Below the pieces are notes generated by a model, which worked only from the letters and a program-made list of their open reading frames with translations, searched no databases and had not been told where the DNA came from. From Betaproteobacteria bacterium SCGC AG-212-J23 (GTDB lineage Bacteria; Pseudomonadota; Gammaproteobacteria; Burkholderiales; SG8-39): a stretch of 57,114 nt of DNA. A program made the position numbers and the translations under genes. The DNA lies in assembly GCA_001644455.1 (NCBI GenBank), contig LSTF01000080.1, positions 1 to 57,114 of the forward strand, given 5' to 3'. The stretch's first letter is position 1, and every line of letters begins with the position of its first letter. Shown piece by piece: positions 28,739 through 37,217 of this stretch.

Positions 28739-28744
28739 ATTATC
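28739..28744 (-). promoter_or_regulatory. fdsB: Predicted -10 element of the fdsBA operon
   Basis: The minus strand reads GATAAT, 22 bases from the near arm of the third palindrome. A start site near 28732 puts the operator centre at -41.5 and leaves only about 4 bases before the ATG. Confidence 0.55.
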
Positions 28745-28765
28745 GGCCAGCGGGGGACGCAGATT

Positions 28766-28781
28766 CTTGACTGCGGTCAAG
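28766..28781. promoter_or_regulatory. Fnr-type operator between fdsB and the racemase-like gene
   Basis: CTTGAC-TGCG-GTCAAG differs from the other two sites only in one spacer base. On the plus side TATACT (28786-28791) starts 5 bases after the core, the same arrangement as at the regulator gene and close to that at the binding-protein gene. Confidence 0.75.
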
Positions 28782-28785
28782 CCCT

Positions 28786-28791
28786 TATACT
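28786..28791 (+). promoter_or_regulatory. Predicted -10 of the racemase-like gene, possibly leaderless
   Basis: TATACT ends 6 bases before the ATG at 28798, so transcription would start at or next to the start codon. No ribosome site is visible in front of this ATG, which agrees with a leaderless message. Confidence 0.45.
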
Positions 28792-28797
28792 TGCCCG

Positions 28798-29436
28798 ATG
28801 GGAGCTCGCATCGCGCTCGTCCATGCCGTCAAAGTGGCGATCGCGCCGGTCGAGGACGCGTTCCGCCGCCACTGGCCGGAAGCCGAGCTCTCCAACCTGC
28901 TCGACGACTCGCTCTCCCGAGATCGCAACCGCGACGGCGCACTCACACCGCAACTCTCCCGCCGCATCGCTTCGCTTGCGCAGTACGGAATCGACGCCGG
29001 CGCGAGCGGGGTGCTCTATACCTGCTCCGCTTTCGGCGATGCGATCGAGGCGGTGAAGCGCGAGCAGAAGGTGCCGGTGTTGCGCCCCAACGAGGCGATG
29101 CTGGAGGAAGCGCTACGCCACGGGCGGCGCGTCGGCATGCTCGCCACCTTCGCGCCCACCGTCGCCGCGCTCGAGGCCGAGATCCACGTGCTCGACCCGC
29201 AGATCAACATCAAATCGGTGTGCGTGCCGGAAGCGATGACCGCGCTCGATTCGGGCGACAAGGCAACGCATGACCGCCTCCTCGCGCTCGCCGCGCCGCG
29301 GCTCGGCCTCTGCGACGTGGTGATGCTCGCGCAGTTTTCCATGGCCGGCGCACGCGAAGCCGTCGCCAAGGCCGTCTCCTGCCCGGTGCTGACCAGCCCG
29401 GACAGCGCGGTGTTACGCTTGCGCGAACTCCTATGA
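28798..29436 (+). CDS. Asp/Glu/hydantoin racemase-like protein
   Basis: The 212-residue cytosolic protein has the two-lobe aspartate/glutamate racemase fold. The two expected catalytic cysteines are visible: Cys in SGVLYTCSAFGDAIE (about 82) and a C-terminal region Cys in CPVLTSPDSA (about 199), the latter followed by the conserved PVLTS-type segment seen in hydantoin racemase and arylmalonate decarboxylase relatives. The substrate cannot be told. It heads a three-gene plus-strand set with the aldo-keto reductase (ATGA overlap) and the glutamine amidotransferase. It is divergent from fdsBA across the third palindrome, so it may be repressed when formate dehydrogenase is induced. Confidence 0.82.
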   Translation: MGARIALVHAVKVAIAPVEDAFRRHWPEAELSNLLDDSLSRDRNRDGALTPQLSRRIASLAQYGIDAGASGVLYTCSAFGDAIEAVKREQKVPVLRPNEAMLEEALRHGRRVGMLATFAPTVAALEAEIHVLDPQINIKSVCVPEAMTALDSGDKATHDRLLALAAPRLGLCDVVMLAQFSMAGAREAVAKAVSCPVLTSPDSAVLRLRELL

Positions 29437-30404
29437 AAACCAAACTTCTCGGCCGCACCGGCGTCCAGGTCTCGCAACTCTGCTTCGGCTGCATGTCCTT
29501 CGGCGGCGATGCCGACGAAGCGGCCTCGGCGGAGATGTTCAAGGCGGTACGCGACACCGGCATCAACTTCTTCGACACCGCCGACCAGTACAGCCAGGGG
29601 AAATCGGAGGAGATCCTCGGCAGGCTCGCGCGCGGTTCGCGCGAAGACCTCGTCATCGCCACCAAGTGCTTCAATCCGACCGGGCCCGACCTCAACGCCA
29701 AGGGCAACTCGCGCCGGCACCTGACGCGGGCGCTGGAAGCGAGCCTGAAGCGCCTCCAGACCGACCGCGTCGAGATCCTCTACCTGCACATGCACGATCC
29801 GCGCGTGCCGGTCGACGAAGCGATGCGCGCGCTGGAAGACATGGTGCGCTCGGGCAAGGTGCTTTATCCCGCCGTCAGCAACTGGTCGGCTTGGCAGGTG
29901 CAGCAGGCGCTCGGCGTTCAGGAAGCCAACGGCTGGGCGCGCCTCCAGGCGATCCAGCCGATGTACAACCTGGTGAAGCGCCAGGCCGAAGTCGAGATCC
30001 TGCCGATGGCGCAGGCAAACGACGTCTCGGTCTTTCCGTACAGCCCCGCCGGCGCAGGACTCCTCTCCGGCAAGTATCTGCAGAAGGACAGCAAAGGCCG
30101 GCTGGTCGCCAACAAGATGTACACGGCACGCTACGGCGAGCCGTGGATGCACGACGTCGCGGAGAAGTACGTCGCCTTCTGCAAGCAGCGCGGCATGCAC
30201 CCGGTAAGCGCCGCGGTGGCGTGGGTCGCCGCCCATCCCGGCGTCACCGCGCCGATCATCGGCGCGCGCAGCGTGCAGCAGCTCCAGGCATCTCTCGATT
30301 CGCTGAAGATCGAGATGAGCGCGGCGCTGTGGAACGAGATGGCCGCCCTCTCCCGCACCCCGCCGCCGGCCACCGACCGGCTGGAAGAGCAGAAGAAGAG
30401 CTAG
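29433..30404 (+). CDS. Aldo-keto reductase
   Basis: This 323-residue NADPH-dependent (alpha/beta)8 oxidoreductase has the family tetrad: Asp in FFDTADQYSQG (about 49), Tyr in the same segment, Lys in IATKCF and His in YLHMHDPR. The C-terminal cofactor segment PIIGARSVQQLQASL matches the AKR nucleotide site. It is nearest in style to the YajO/Tas-like group acting on aldehydes. The start overlaps the racemase-like stop (ATGA) and the amidotransferase starts 5 bases after its own stop. The substrate is unknown; a reduced aldehyde or alpha-keto compound linked to the racemase-like enzyme would be a guess. Confidence 0.9.
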   Translation: MKTKLLGRTGVQVSQLCFGCMSFGGDADEAASAEMFKAVRDTGINFFDTADQYSQGKSEEILGRLARGSREDLVIATKCFNPTGPDLNAKGNSRRHLTRALEASLKRLQTDRVEILYLHMHDPRVPVDEAMRALEDMVRSGKVLYPAVSNWSAWQVQQALGVQEANGWARLQAIQPMYNLVKRQAEVEILPMAQANDVSVFPYSPAGAGLLSGKYLQKDSKGRLVANKMYTARYGEPWMHDVAEKYVAFCKQRGMHPVSAAVAWVAAHPGVTAPIIGARSVQQLQASLDSLKIEMSAALWNEMAALSRTPPPATDRLEEQKKS

Positions 30405-30409
30405 CGCCC

Positions 30410-31333
30410 ATGTGCCGCGCCCTCCTCTATCTCGGCGAGCCGGTGCTGCTGGACAACTTCCTCTATCAGCCCGACTCGGCGCTGGTGCGGCAGTCTTACA
30501 TGCCGAAGATGCTCAACATGCTCAACCTCGCCGGCTTCGGCCTGCGCGCCTGGGACCCTTCGAGCCACGAGGCCGACCGTGCCTTCTCCTACTACTCGCA
30601 GCAGCTGCCGGTCTTCGACCGCAACCTGAAGAACCTCGCCGAGAAGATCCGTGCCGGCTGCCTGCTCGCGCACGTGCGCGGCGTCGCCTATCACACGCGC
30701 GTCGAGATCTCGCTGCAGAACTGCCATCCGTTCCACTTCAAGGACGTGCCGCTGGTGATGGCGCACAACGGCGACCTCGCGCGTTTCGCCGAAATGAAAC
30801 CTTTGTTGGCTTCTTCGATCAAGAGTTCCATTCTTTCGCAGGTCCACGGCACAACCGACAGCGAATGGGTCTACGCGCTGATCGTCTCCCAGCTTCCGGA
30901 TCCATACGGCCATCCGAGCGCCGACGAGCTCGGCAGGGCGGTCGAGAAGTCGCTCGACATCATCCGCGATGCGCGCAAGAAGCTCGGCATCGCCATCAGC
31001 TCCTCGCTCAACCTTTTCATCGCCGACGGCAGCCAGCTCGCCGCGGTGCGCTACTGCTTCGATTTCGGCTGCTATCCCACCGAAGACGCCTCGCGCCTGC
31101 ACGAAGCCAACATGAACTACCTGTCGCTCTGGTACACCGCCGGCCGCAACTACGGGCTGCACGACGGCGAGTGGCAGATGACCGGCGGCTCGGAGAACGC
31201 GACTTCCGTTTTGGTGGCGTCCGAGCCGCTGACGCGGGACACCGCTGCCTGGGTCGAGGTGCCGGAGTACTCGATGCTTCACGCCACGATCAAGAGAGAC
31301 CGGCCGGTCATCTCGATTCGGGACCTGGACTAG
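30410..31333 (+). CDS. Class II glutamine amidotransferase (YafJ-like)
   Basis: This N-terminal-nucleophile amidotransferase has 307 residues. The start is the ATG at 30410, which puts Cys at position 2 (MCRALLYLG); after Met removal this Cys is the nucleophile. The longer ORF-track start at 29666 lies inside the aldo-keto reductase and would bury it. Other signatures: LLAHVRGVAYH, NCHPFHF, MAHNGDLARF and GTTDSEWVYAL, as in PurF/GlmS glutaminase domains. No synthetase or transferase domain is fused, so the ammonia acceptor is unknown. It ends directly against the converging coiled-coil membrane gene, stop to stop with no gap. Confidence 0.88.
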   Translation: MCRALLYLGEPVLLDNFLYQPDSALVRQSYMPKMLNMLNLAGFGLRAWDPSSHEADRAFSYYSQQLPVFDRNLKNLAEKIRAGCLLAHVRGVAYHTRVEISLQNCHPFHFKDVPLVMAHNGDLARFAEMKPLLASSIKSSILSQVHGTTDSEWVYALIVSQLPDPYGHPSADELGRAVEKSLDIIRDARKKLGIAISSSLNLFIADGSQLAAVRYCFDFGCYPTEDASRLHEANMNYLSLWYTAGRNYGLHDGEWQMTGGSENATSVLVASEPLTRDTAAWVEVPEYSMLHATIKRDRPVISIRDLD

Positions 31334-31657
31334 CTACTTCTTCCCAGCGACTTTCTTCTCCATCGCCGCGATTTCCTGGTCCTTCATCTGGACCTGCCTC
31401 TGCAGGTCGGCGACCTGTTTTTCCAGTTCGCCGACGCGCGACTGCGCGGCCTTGACTTCGTCCGCCGAGGGCGCGCCCGCCGGCGTAGGCGTCGGCGTTG
31501 CCGCGACCGGAGGCGGCTTCGGCGCCTCTGCTTTCGGCGCCGTCGCCATCGGCTTGGGCGGCGGCGCGTTCAGCATGTCGTCGAGATAGAAGTACCAGGC
31601 GGCCGCGCCAACAGCGGCGACGGCGACTACGCCAAGAAGCATTTTCCGGGTGTTCAT
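31334..31657 (-). CDS. Small membrane-anchored coiled-coil protein
   Basis: I do not recognise a family. The 107 residues contain one N-terminal membrane helix (about 6-24), a Pro/Ala/Lys-rich linker (about 30-62), and a C-terminal coiled coil with heptad Leu/Val/Met (VGELEKQVADLQRQVQMKDQEIAAMEKKV). It would be an inner-membrane protein with a periplasmic or cytosolic stalk. It follows the double cNMP-domain gene by 22 bases on the same strand. Confidence 0.65.
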   Translation of the reverse strand: MNTRKMLLGVVAVAAVGAAAWYFYLDDMLNAPPPKPMATAPKAEAPKPPPVAATPTPTPAGAPSADEVKAAQSRVGELEKQVADLQRQVQMKDQEIAAMEKKVAGKK

Positions 31658-31679
31658 TGGTTTGTCGTTCCTCCCTCTC

Positions 31680-32714
31680 CTAGCCTTCCAATGTCGTGGC
31701 GGTGATCTGTCCGCCGTAAGCCTTCTCCAGCTCCTTGCCTTCCTTCTCCGCCCCGCGCAGCTTGGCCTGGCTGATCAGCCGGGTGAGGTGGCGGTTGGTC
31801 TGGCCGAGCGAGAGTAGCAGGCTTTTCTGGATCACCCGATGCAGCTTGGTCGAGGCCGAGCTGTTGCCGAAATAGAGCGCCTCGAACTCCCTGGCGGGAA
31901 TCTCCAGGAGCAGCGCGCCCTCGCGGACGACGGCGTCGGATCCGTGGACGCTCTTCTCGAGCGCGCTCATGTAGCCGAGGAGCTGGCCGGGACCAAGGAT
32001 GGCCATGCGGCGCTCGCGCTGGGCGTGGTGGGCGCGGATTTTCACCGCGCCCCGGACGACGATGAAGCACGCCGTCGAGGGCTGGCCGGCGCCGAACACC
32101 TTCTGGCCGCGCGGCAGCTCGAGGACGCTGGCGACGCCGGTGATCTCGGCGATCTCGGCGGCGTCGAAGCCTTCGAAGATCGGCAGGTGGGCGAGGAAGG
32201 GTTTGAAGTCGAAGGACGCCTTCTTCGAGCGCTTCACGTCGGCGAGAGGGTCTGCGCCGTTCCCCTTGCGCGCGGGCTTGTCCTCGGCGGCGGCCACGTC
32301 GAGGACCTTCGCGTTGAGCTGGCGAAGCTTTTCGGAGAGGGCGAGGGTCAGGGCGTGCTGCACGCGAAGCGCACCGGGCACGCGTTGCGCGACCAGCGAC
32401 CGGAAATCGTCGCGCTCGATGAACCAGCCTTCGAGCGGCTCGCTGGCGGTGACGGTAGCGGTGCAGGTGCCGCGCTCGATGAGCGCCATTTCGCCGAACA
32501 CCGCGCCCGCGCCGAACCTGGCGACGCTCAACGTTTCGCCGCCCGGCAGGCGGACGGTCGCTTCCGCGGCACCGTCCTTGAGGACATAGGCGCCGCGCGA
32601 AGGGTCGCCATGGCGCACCAGGCGCTCGCCTTTCCTGTGCGAGACGGGACGCGCGACGGCGAGCAGAAGGTCGCGCGCTTCGCCATCGAGCCGATCGAGG
32701 AAGGTCTTCGACAC
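31680..32714 (-). CDS. Protein with two cyclic-nucleotide-binding-fold domains and no DNA-binding domain
   Basis: The 344 residues hold two cNMP-fold domains (about 10-125 and 170-290), joined by a charged linker and followed by a basic helix. There is no helix-turn-helix, so it is not a Crp regulator. In the first domain the phosphate cassette reads FGEMALIERGTCTATV, with Cys where cAMP binders have Arg. The second domain lacks the cassette (LLGYMSALEKSVHGSDAV). Both may therefore have lost cyclic-nucleotide binding or bind something else. The gene starts 10 bases after the nodT-like stop, so it may be on the efflux transcript. A scaffold or inhibitor role for a cNMP pathway is possible but not shown. 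Confidence 0.8.
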   Translation of the reverse strand: MSKTFLDRLDGEARDLLLAVARPVSHRKGERLVRHGDPSRGAYVLKDGAAEATVRLPGGETLSVARFGAGAVFGEMALIERGTCTATVTASEPLEGWFIERDDFRSLVAQRVPGALRVQHALTLALSEKLRQLNAKVLDVAAAEDKPARKGNGADPLADVKRSKKASFDFKPFLAHLPIFEGFDAAEIAEITGVASVLELPRGQKVFGAGQPSTACFIVVRGAVKIRAHHAQRERRMAILGPGQLLGYMSALEKSVHGSDAVVREGALLLEIPAREFEALYFGNSSASTKLHRVIQKSLLLSLGQTNRHLTRLISQAKLRGAEKEGKELEKAYGGQITATTLEG

Positions 32715-32724
32715 GCCGGAAAGT

Positions 32725-34137
32725 CTAGCGCGAGGCGAGGCTCTCGGTGCTCCAGCCGCCGCCCAGCGCCTGCACCAGCCCCACGCTGGCGTTGAGCCGC
32801 CGGCCGAGGACGTTGGCGGCGTTCTGCTCGGCGTTGAGCAGCGCCGCCTGGGTGATGATGACGTTCAGGAAGCTCACCACGCCGGCCTGGTACTGGTTGT
32901 TAGTGAGCTCGACGGACTTGCGCGCCGCCTCCACCGTCTCGGCCTGCACCGCGGCCTCCTCCTCGAGGATGCGTAGCGCCGCCAGGTTGTCCTCGACCTG
33001 CTGGAAGGCCGTCAGCACGGTCTGCCGGTAGGTCGCGACCGCCTCGTCGTACTGGCCGATCGCCTGGTCGGTCTGCGCCCGGCGCAGGCCCGCGTCGAAC
33101 AGCGGCTGCGTCGCGGCAGCGCCGATCGACCAGAGGCGCGACGGCACGGTGAATAGATCGGCGATGTCGGCGGCGCGCGTGCCGTAGGTGCCGCTCAGGC
33201 TGAGCGACGGAAACATCGCCGCCTTGGCGACGCCGATGCGCGCGTTCGCGGCCGCGGTGCTTCGCTCCGCGGCGGCGACGTCCGGCCGCCGCTCGAGCAG
33301 CAGCGAAGGCAGGCTCACCGGGATGCGCGGCATCGCCGGCATGTCCGTGGTCGCCGCCAGGGAGAAGTTGGCCGGCGCCTCGCCGATCAGGATCGCGATC
33401 GAGTGCTCGAACTGCGCGCGGCTCACGCCGACATCGAGCAGCTGCGCCTGCGCGCCCTTCAGCTGCTGCTCCGCCTGCACCACGTCGACGCGCGCCGCCA
33501 CCCCGGCCTTGTAGCGGTTCTGCGTGAGCTCGAGGTTGCGCTGGTAGCCCGCGACCGTGTCCTCGAGCAGCCGGCGGTTGACGTCGGCGACGCGCAGCGA
33601 AAAATAGGACTGCGCCAGCGCGGCGCGCGCCGAGAGTTTCGCCGCCTCGAGGTCGGCCGTGCTCGCCTGCCAGCTCGCGTCGCCCGCTTCGACCGTGCGG
33701 CGCACCTTGCCCCACAGGTCGAGCTCCCAGCTCGACGCGGCGACGTTGGCGTTGAAGGTGTTCACCGCGCCGGTGGCGAACGACGGCGCGTTGGAGAGCG
33801 AGGGCGACTTGCTGCGCACTGCCGAGGCGTTCGCCGACACCGTCGGGAAGTAGCCCGCGCGCGCCTGGTCGGCGACCGATTTCGCCTGGCGCACGCGCGC
33901 CTCCGCGGCGCGCACGTTCTGGTTGGAGATGTCGAGGCGCGCCAGCAGCCGGTCGAGCTCGGCATCGCCGAATACCGACCACCACGAGCCGCGCGGCGCC
34001 TCGTCCTGGGGCGTTGCACTCCGCCAGCCCTCGAGCTCCTTGAAGGAACTGGAGACGACGGAATCCGGCCGCTGATAGTCCGGACCGACCGCGCATCCGG
34101 CCACGAACAATGAAGTGAACACGAGAAGTTTTTTCAT
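32725..34137 (-). CDS. RND outer-membrane efflux lipoprotein (NodT/OprM family)
   Basis: This is the outer-membrane channel of the tripartite pump, 470 residues. It has a lipoprotein signal with lipobox FVAGC (acylated Cys about 15), then the duplicated TolC-like layout: two long coiled-coil helical regions and beta segments ([12 protein letters not shown] is the NodT-family hallmark). The start ATG overlaps the mdtC stop (ATGA). It completes the pump encoded upstream; the MdtABC system of E. coli borrows TolC instead, so here the channel is dedicated. Confidence 0.92.
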   Translation of the reverse strand: MKKLLVFTSLFVAGCAVGPDYQRPDSVVSSSFKELEGWRSATPQDEAPRGSWWSVFGDAELDRLLARLDISNQNVRAAEARVRQAKSVADQARAGYFPTVSANASAVRSKSPSLSNAPSFATGAVNTFNANVAASSWELDLWGKVRRTVEAGDASWQASTADLEAAKLSARAALAQSYFSLRVADVNRRLLEDTVAGYQRNLELTQNRYKAGVAARVDVVQAEQQLKGAQAQLLDVGVSRAQFEHSIAILIGEAPANFSLAATTDMPAMPRIPVSLPSLLLERRPDVAAAERSTAAANARIGVAKAAMFPSLSLSGTYGTRAADIADLFTVPSRLWSIGAAATQPLFDAGLRRAQTDQAIGQYDEAVATYRQTVLTAFQQVEDNLAALRILEEEAAVQAETVEAARKSVELTNNQYQAGVVSFLNVIITQAALLNAEQNAANVLGRRLNASVGLVQALGGGWSTESLASR

Positions 34138-37100
34138 CGGGTAGCGAGCACTGGACGCCTCCGGCCCAGCCAGAGCCGGAAGCGGTCGAGATAGAGGTAG
34201 ACGACCGGCGTCGTGTAGAGCGTGAGGAGCTGGGAGAGGATCAGGCCGCCGACGATGGCGATGCCGAGCGGCTGGCGCAGCTCCGCGCCATCGCCGCGAC
34301 GAAGCACGAGCGGCAGCGCGCCGAGCATTGCCGCCATGGTGGTCATCATGATCGGCCGGAAGCGCAGCATGCAGGCCTCGAAAATCGCCTGTTCAGGAAG
34401 CTTGTTGCCGGCGCGCTCGGTCTCGAGCGCGAAATCGACCATCAGGATCGCGTTCTTCTTCACCAGGCCGATGAGCAGGAACACGCCGATCAGCGCGATC
34501 ACCGTGAATTCGGCGCGGAAGGCGATGAGCGCGAGCAGCGCGCCGACGCCGGCCGACGGCAGCGTCGAGAGGATCGTCACCGGGTGCACCACGCTCTCGT
34601 AGAGCACGCCGAGCACGATGTACATGGCGAGGATCGCCGCGAGGATGAGCCACGGCTGGCGCGAAAGCGTGCCTTCGAAGGAACGCGCCGTGCCCTGGAA
34701 CGAGCCGTAGACGCTCGCCGGCACGCCGATCTGCGCCATGGTCGCCGAGATCGCCGCGCTCGCTTCCGAAAGTGCGACGTTCTCCGGGAGATTGAAGGAG
34801 ATGGTCGCCGCCGCGAACTGGCCCTGGTGATTCACCGACAGCGGCGTGTTGGTGAACTCGTAGTGCGAGATCGCCGCGAGCGGTATGCGCGCCCCCGCAC
34901 CCGAGAGCACGTACACATCCTTCAACGCCTCGGGTCCCTGCGCGTAGCGCGGATCGACCTCCATCACCACGCGGTACTGGTTGCGGTCGGTGTAGATGGT
35001 CGACACCACCGACTGGCCGAAGGCGTTGCCGAGCGTGGCGTCGATCATGTCGGTGGTGACGTTCATGCGCGCCGCGCTGGCGCGATCGATCACCAGGCTC
35101 GCCTGCAGGCCGCGCGTCTCCTGGTCGCTCGCCACGTCGGCGAGCTGCGGCACGCTCTGCAGCGCGGTCTGCAGGCGCTGCGTCCAGACGCGCAGCGCGG
35201 CCACGTCGTCGCTCTGCAGCGTGTACTGGTAGGTGCCGGTGCCCTGCCGGCCGCCGACGCGCACGTCCTGCACCGGCACGACGAAGACGTTGGCGCCGGC
35301 GATCTTCGCCAGCTGCGGCCGCAGGCGCGCGACCACCGCCGCGGCGCCCGGCCGCTGGGAGAGCGGCTTCAGCGAGATGAACATGAAGCCCGAGTTGCGC
35401 GCGCCGAAACCGCCGCCGGTCACCGCCGTGACGTTCTCGATCGCCGGGTCGGCGCGGATCACGGCCACGAACTGCGACATCTTCTCCTGCATCGCCTGGA
35501 AGGAAGTCGCCTGGTCGGCGCGGATGAAGCCGATGGCGCGGCCGGTATCCTGCTGCGGAAAGAAGCCCTTCGGGATGACGATGTACAGGTAGACGTTGAG
35601 GCCGATGGTGGCGCCGAGGATGAGGATGACCACGAACGGGTGGCGCAGCGCCCAGCCGAGCGTGCGCGCGTACCCGGCGCGCACGGTGTCGAACACCTCC
35701 TCGCTCAGCCGGTAGAAACGGTTCTCCTGCGAATTGTTTTCTTTCTTGAGGAGCCGCGCGCACATCATCGGCGTGAGCGTGAGCGACACCAGCAGCGACA
35801 CCAGGATCGCCACCGAGAGCGTGACCGCGAACTCGCGGAAGAAGCGGCCGACGATGTCGCCCATGAAGAGAATCGGGATGAACACCGCGATCAGCGACAC
35901 GCTCATCGACAGCACGGTGAAGCCGACCTCGCCCGCGCTGCGCAACGCCGCCGCCATCGGCTCCATGCCGGCCTCGATGTGGCGCGTGGCGTTCTCCAGC
36001 ACCACGATCGCGTCGTCGACCACGAAGCCGGTGGCGACGATGAGCGCCATCAGCGACAGATTGTTCAGGCTGAAGCCGGCGAGGTACATGAAGCCGAAGG
36101 TGGTGATGATCGACACCGGCACCGCCGCCGCCGGGATGAGCGTCGCGCGCACCCGCCGCAGAAAAAGGAACACCACCAGCACCACCAGCATCACGGCGAT
36201 GACCAGCGTCTTCTCCACTTCCGAGAGCGAGCCGCGGATGGTCGAGGTGCGCTCCATCGCCTCGCCGAGCTCGGCGGCGGCGGGGATCGACGCCTGCAGG
36301 AAAGGCTTGAGGTCGCGGATGCGCTGCACCGTCTCGAGGATGTTCGCGTTCGGCTCGCGGTAGATGATGATCAGCACCGCCGGCCGGCCGTTCGCTTCGC
36401 CGGCGTTGCGGATGTCCTGCACCGAGTCGGTGACCTCGGCGACGTCCTGCAGCCGTACCGCGGCGCCATTGCGATAGGCGAGCACCAGCGGCAGGTACTC
36501 GGCCGCTTCGCGCGCCTGGTCGTTGGCGTAGATCCACCACACCTTCTCGCCGTCCTCGACCAGGCCCTTCGGCCGGTTGGCATTGGCATTGGCGAGCGCG
36601 GTACGCACATCCGCGAGCGCGATGCCGTAGGCGTTGAGCGCCGACGGGTTGAGCTCGGCGCGCACCGCCGGCAGCGAGCTGCCGCCCACCGTTACCTGGC
36701 CCACGCCGCGCACCTGCGAGAGCTTCTGCGCGACGATGGTCGAGGCCGCGTCGTACATCTGGCCGCGGCTCATGGTCTCGGAGGTGAGCGTCATCACCAT
36801 GATCGGCGCGTCGGCGGGGTTCACCTTGCGGTAGGTGGGGTTGTTCGGCATGCCGCTCGGCAGCTGGCTGCGCGCGGCGTTGATCGCCGACTGCACCTCG
36901 GTGGCGGCGTCGTTGATGTTGCGCGACAGGTCGAATTGCAGCGTGATGCGGCTCGAGCCGAGCGACGAGGACGAGGTGATCTCGTTCACGCCGGCGATGC
37001 GGCCGAGCTGGCGCTCGAGCGGCGTGGCCACCGTGGACGCCATCGTCTCCGGGTCGGCGCCCGGAAGCTGCGCGGTCACCGAGATCACCGGGAAATCCAC

Positions 37101-37217
37101 CTGCGGCAGCGGCGAGACCGGCAGCTGCGTGAACGCCACCGCGCCGGCGAGCGTGAGGCCGATCGCGAGCAGCGTGGTAGCGACCGGGCGGGCGACGAAA
37201 GGCGCCGAAAGGTTCAC
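34134..37217 (-). CDS. mdtC: RND efflux pump subunit, MdtC-like
   Basis: This 1027-residue resistance-nodulation-division transporter of the inner membrane has 12 helices and two large periplasmic loops. The proton-relay Asp pair is in [15 protein letters not shown] (helix 4). The N-terminal motif [19 protein letters not shown] and [10 protein letters not shown] match the Mdt type. It is the second of two unequal RND genes whose products form a mixed trimer in MdtBC. The start overlaps the mdtB stop by 4 bases. The drug range is not readable from sequence. Confidence 0.92.
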   Translation of the reverse strand: MNLSAPFVARPVATTLLAIGLTLAGAVAFTQLPVSPLPQVDFPVISVTAQLPGADPETMASTVATPLERQLGRIAGVNEITSSSSLGSSRITLQFDLSRNINDAATEVQSAINAARSQLPSGMPNNPTYRKVNPADAPIMVMTLTSETMSRGQMYDAASTIVAQKLSQVRGVGQVTVGGSSLPAVRAELNPSALNAYGIALADVRTALANANANRPKGLVEDGEKVWWIYANDQAREAAEYLPLVLAYRNGAAVRLQDVAEVTDSVQDIRNAGEANGRPAVLIIIYREPNANILETVQRIRDLKPFLQASIPAAAELGEAMERTSTIRGSLSEVEKTLVIAVMLVVLVVFLFLRRVRATLIPAAAVPVSIITTFGFMYLAGFSLNNLSLMALIVATGFVVDDAIVVLENATRHIEAGMEPMAAALRSAGEVGFTVLSMSVSLIAVFIPILFMGDIVGRFFREFAVTLSVAILVSLLVSLTLTPMMCARLLKKENNSQENRFYRLSEEVFDTVRAGYARTLGWALRHPFVVILILGATIGLNVYLYIVIPKGFFPQQDTGRAIGFIRADQATSFQAMQEKMSQFVAVIRADPAIENVTAVTGGGFGARNSGFMFISLKPLSQRPGAAAVVARLRPQLAKIAGANVFVVPVQDVRVGGRQGTGTYQYTLQSDDVAALRVWTQRLQTALQSVPQLADVASDQETRGLQASLVIDRASAARMNVTTDMIDATLGNAFGQSVVSTIYTDRNQYRVVMEVDPRYAQGPEALKDVYVLSGAGARIPLAAISHYEFTNTPLSVNHQGQFAAATISFNLPENVALSEASAAISATMAQIGVPASVYGSFQGTARSFEGTLSRQPWLILAAILAMYIVLGVLYESVVHPVTILSTLPSAGVGALLALIAFRAEFTVIALIGVFLLIGLVKKNAILMVDFALETERAGNKLPEQAIFEACMLRFRPIMMTTMAAMLGALPLVLRRGDGAELRQPLGIAIVGGLILSQLLTLYTTPVVYLYLDRFRLWLGRRRPVLATR

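Noticed and set aside
29666-31333. Long ORF starting inside the aldo-keto reductase
   Set aside because: Only the part from 30410 is real; the amidotransferase needs Cys at position 2 after its own ATG.
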